Assembly (NCBI GenBank): GCA_938074585.1 | Contig: CALJEW010000074.1 | Span: 1-6,696, forward strand | Length of the DNA stretch: 6,696 bases | Direction of reading: 5' to 3' | DNA from: an uncultured Rhodospirillales bacterium | GTDB lineage: Bacteria; Pseudomonadota; Alphaproteobacteria; Rhodospirillales; Casp-alpha2 | Part shown: in pieces, positions 5,723 to 6,696 of the stretch | Position numbering within the stretch: the stretch's first letter is position 1 | Layout: every line of letters begins with the position of its first letter | Translations under genes and position numbers: made by a program | The notes under the pieces: model-generated | What the model was told of the DNA's origin: nothing | The model's input: the letters and a program-made list of their open reading frames with translations, nothing else | Database searches by the model: none

Positions 5723-6696
5723 ACAAACAGACATAGTACACCTGTGTAGCCATACAACCGGTTGTTTGAAATTTCACCATTGCCGAAAAATCCGACCAGA
5801 GGAAAATCCCCAAGCACCCGAGATAAAATAGCAACTTCTGCTCCATCCCTGCCGAACAGTGCCGGGCCACGGCTGACACACGAAAAATAAATTCCACCTT
5901 TTGGCTCGCTCGGTAAGCGACGCTTCACGGATGTAGCCATGCGGATTAAGTCTTCTTCGGCCGACTTAGGGTCACGCCGAACAAACATCAGCTGTTCGCC
6001 TATTTTTGGCTCTCCGGCAATAGCCAGCAAACCATGCTTTGGGTCAATCGCCATCAGGCTTCGAACTACACAATCACCCATGTCAGATCCACTAATTTGA
6101 AATGCGGCATGGATATATCCATCGGCGCGGGCTAAATCGCGGGCCAGCAACTCACCCACATCTTCTTTAAAAACATCTAGCGCAGGTCTGCCGCCCAAGG
6201 ACATAACAACGCCATTTTCAACCTCAGTAATCTTATGGGTTTGACCAACAGGAGTGCAGTCTTGGCTCAACCCGGTTGCGACCTCAACCTCAGGCGTAAA
6301 CAAAACCCCTGACAGTCCTCCTTGCGTTACCGTTTGGGCGATTTGCAGTTGTTCGCCCAATGAAGCACTTAATCCGCCAACTAAAGCCCTGGTACTTCCA
6401 AGGTTAGGTTTTCGATGTCTGTAGATAAGTTTTCAATCAATTTAGCGATGTTTGAGTTTAAAGGATCTCCATGAACAATGCCAAAAGACGGTACGGCGAT
6501 GTTGGGCCATTTACGCTTAGCTTCTGGAATTTTATCCACGTCTGAATTTTATCGTAGGAATAACATTGAATGTGTTTTCTGGAAACTGAGCAACCATAAC
6601 AGTTACACTCGCGCGACCAAATATTTCAACTCGGCCAGAGCAAATCCCAGTTCCGACGCTTCCAACCCAATGGGCGATATCGGTTTTTAGCTTTAA
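5719..6696 (-). pseudogene. FIST-domain sensory protein, frameshifted, 5' end outside window
   Basis: FIST N and C domains (PF08495/PF10442) form a predicted small-ligand sensor often linked to signal transduction. Read from 6696 downwards, the first segment (6696 to about 6547) encodes AHWVGSVGTGIC and VMVAQFPENTFNVIP, clear FIST-N sequence, then would stop at 6534-6532. Homology continues in another frame from about 6545 to 6405, with IPEAKRKWPNIAVPSFGIVHGDP, which stops at 6383-6381. From about 6402 to the TAG at 5721-5719 the first frame returns: STRALVGGLSAS, GGLSGVLFTPEVEVATGLSQ, then the FIST-C core GGIYFSCVSRGPALFGRDG and PLVGFFGNGEISNNRLYGYTG. Thus one extra base near 6546 and one missing base near 6405 cancel, but stops lie in the intervening original frame. 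About 325 codons are visible and perhaps 40-60 are missing upstream. An intact product would need sequencing errors at both places; otherwise this is a recent pseudogene. Confidence 0.8.

Noticed and set aside
6398..6551. Programmed frameshifting to rescue the FIST protein
   Set aside because: Two opposite shifts about 140 bases apart would both be needed; neither site has a recognisable slippery heptamer. Indels or sequencing errors are simpler.
6478..6690. Plus-strand open frame at the right edge
   Set aside because: It is antisense to recognisable FIST-N sequence, and its translation has no family features.
1..6696. Defence system, mobile element, CRISPR array or structural RNA
   Set aside because: No transposase, integrase, nuclease or toxin gene, no regularly spaced repeats and no tRNA- or rRNA-like sequence was seen on either strand.

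Overview
The window looks like an ordinary stretch of chromosome from an alphaproteobacterium, probably a free-living aquatic one with a modest, AT-leaning base composition. That rests on gene content: a PF10115-type HlyU protein, a stand-alone FIST protein, a compact four-cysteine uracil-DNA glycosylase and a small conserved protein of a type I associate with this class. No rRNA, tRNA, transposon, CRISPR array or phage gene is visible. Assignment below class level would be a guess.

Layout: (1) 1-585, plus strand, is the 3' part of a decayed sensor histidine kinase with a frameshift, an in-frame stop and altered ATP-binding motifs. (2) 594-1487, minus, is an EamA/DMT-type membrane transporter. 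(3) 1606-2226, plus, is a cytoplasmic DsbA/FrnE-like thiol oxidoreductase, divergent from the transporter. (4) 2237-2824, minus, is a uracil-DNA glycosylase family protein, convergent with (3); a 19-20 bp tandem duplication lies over the junction. (5) 2885-5118, plus, is a likely three-gene transcription unit: low-molecular-weight tyrosine phosphatase, HAD-family phosphatase and an atypical D-2-hydroxyacid dehydrogenase. (6) 5115-5429, minus, is the HlyU-family small protein. (7) 5492-5722, plus, is a small conserved hypothetical protein. (8) 5719-6696, minus, is a FIST-domain sensor gene broken by two opposite frameshifts and running off the window.

The arrangement is very compact. Genes alternate in strand, convergent ends are 8-10 bp apart or share bases of their stop codons (5115-5118 and 5719-5722), and divergent starts are separated by about 60-120 bp. 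The one plausible operon is phosphatase-HAD-dehydrogenase, with a good sigma70-like promoter at 2836-2864.

I see no convincing new multi-gene system. The most informative observations are the two damaged signal-transduction genes at the window edges (a kinase with clear signs of real decay and a FIST gene that may be decayed or mis-assembled), the missing catalytic glutamate in the dehydrogenase, the iron-sulfur-type cysteine pattern in the glycosylase, and the duplication that changes the glycosylase C terminus.
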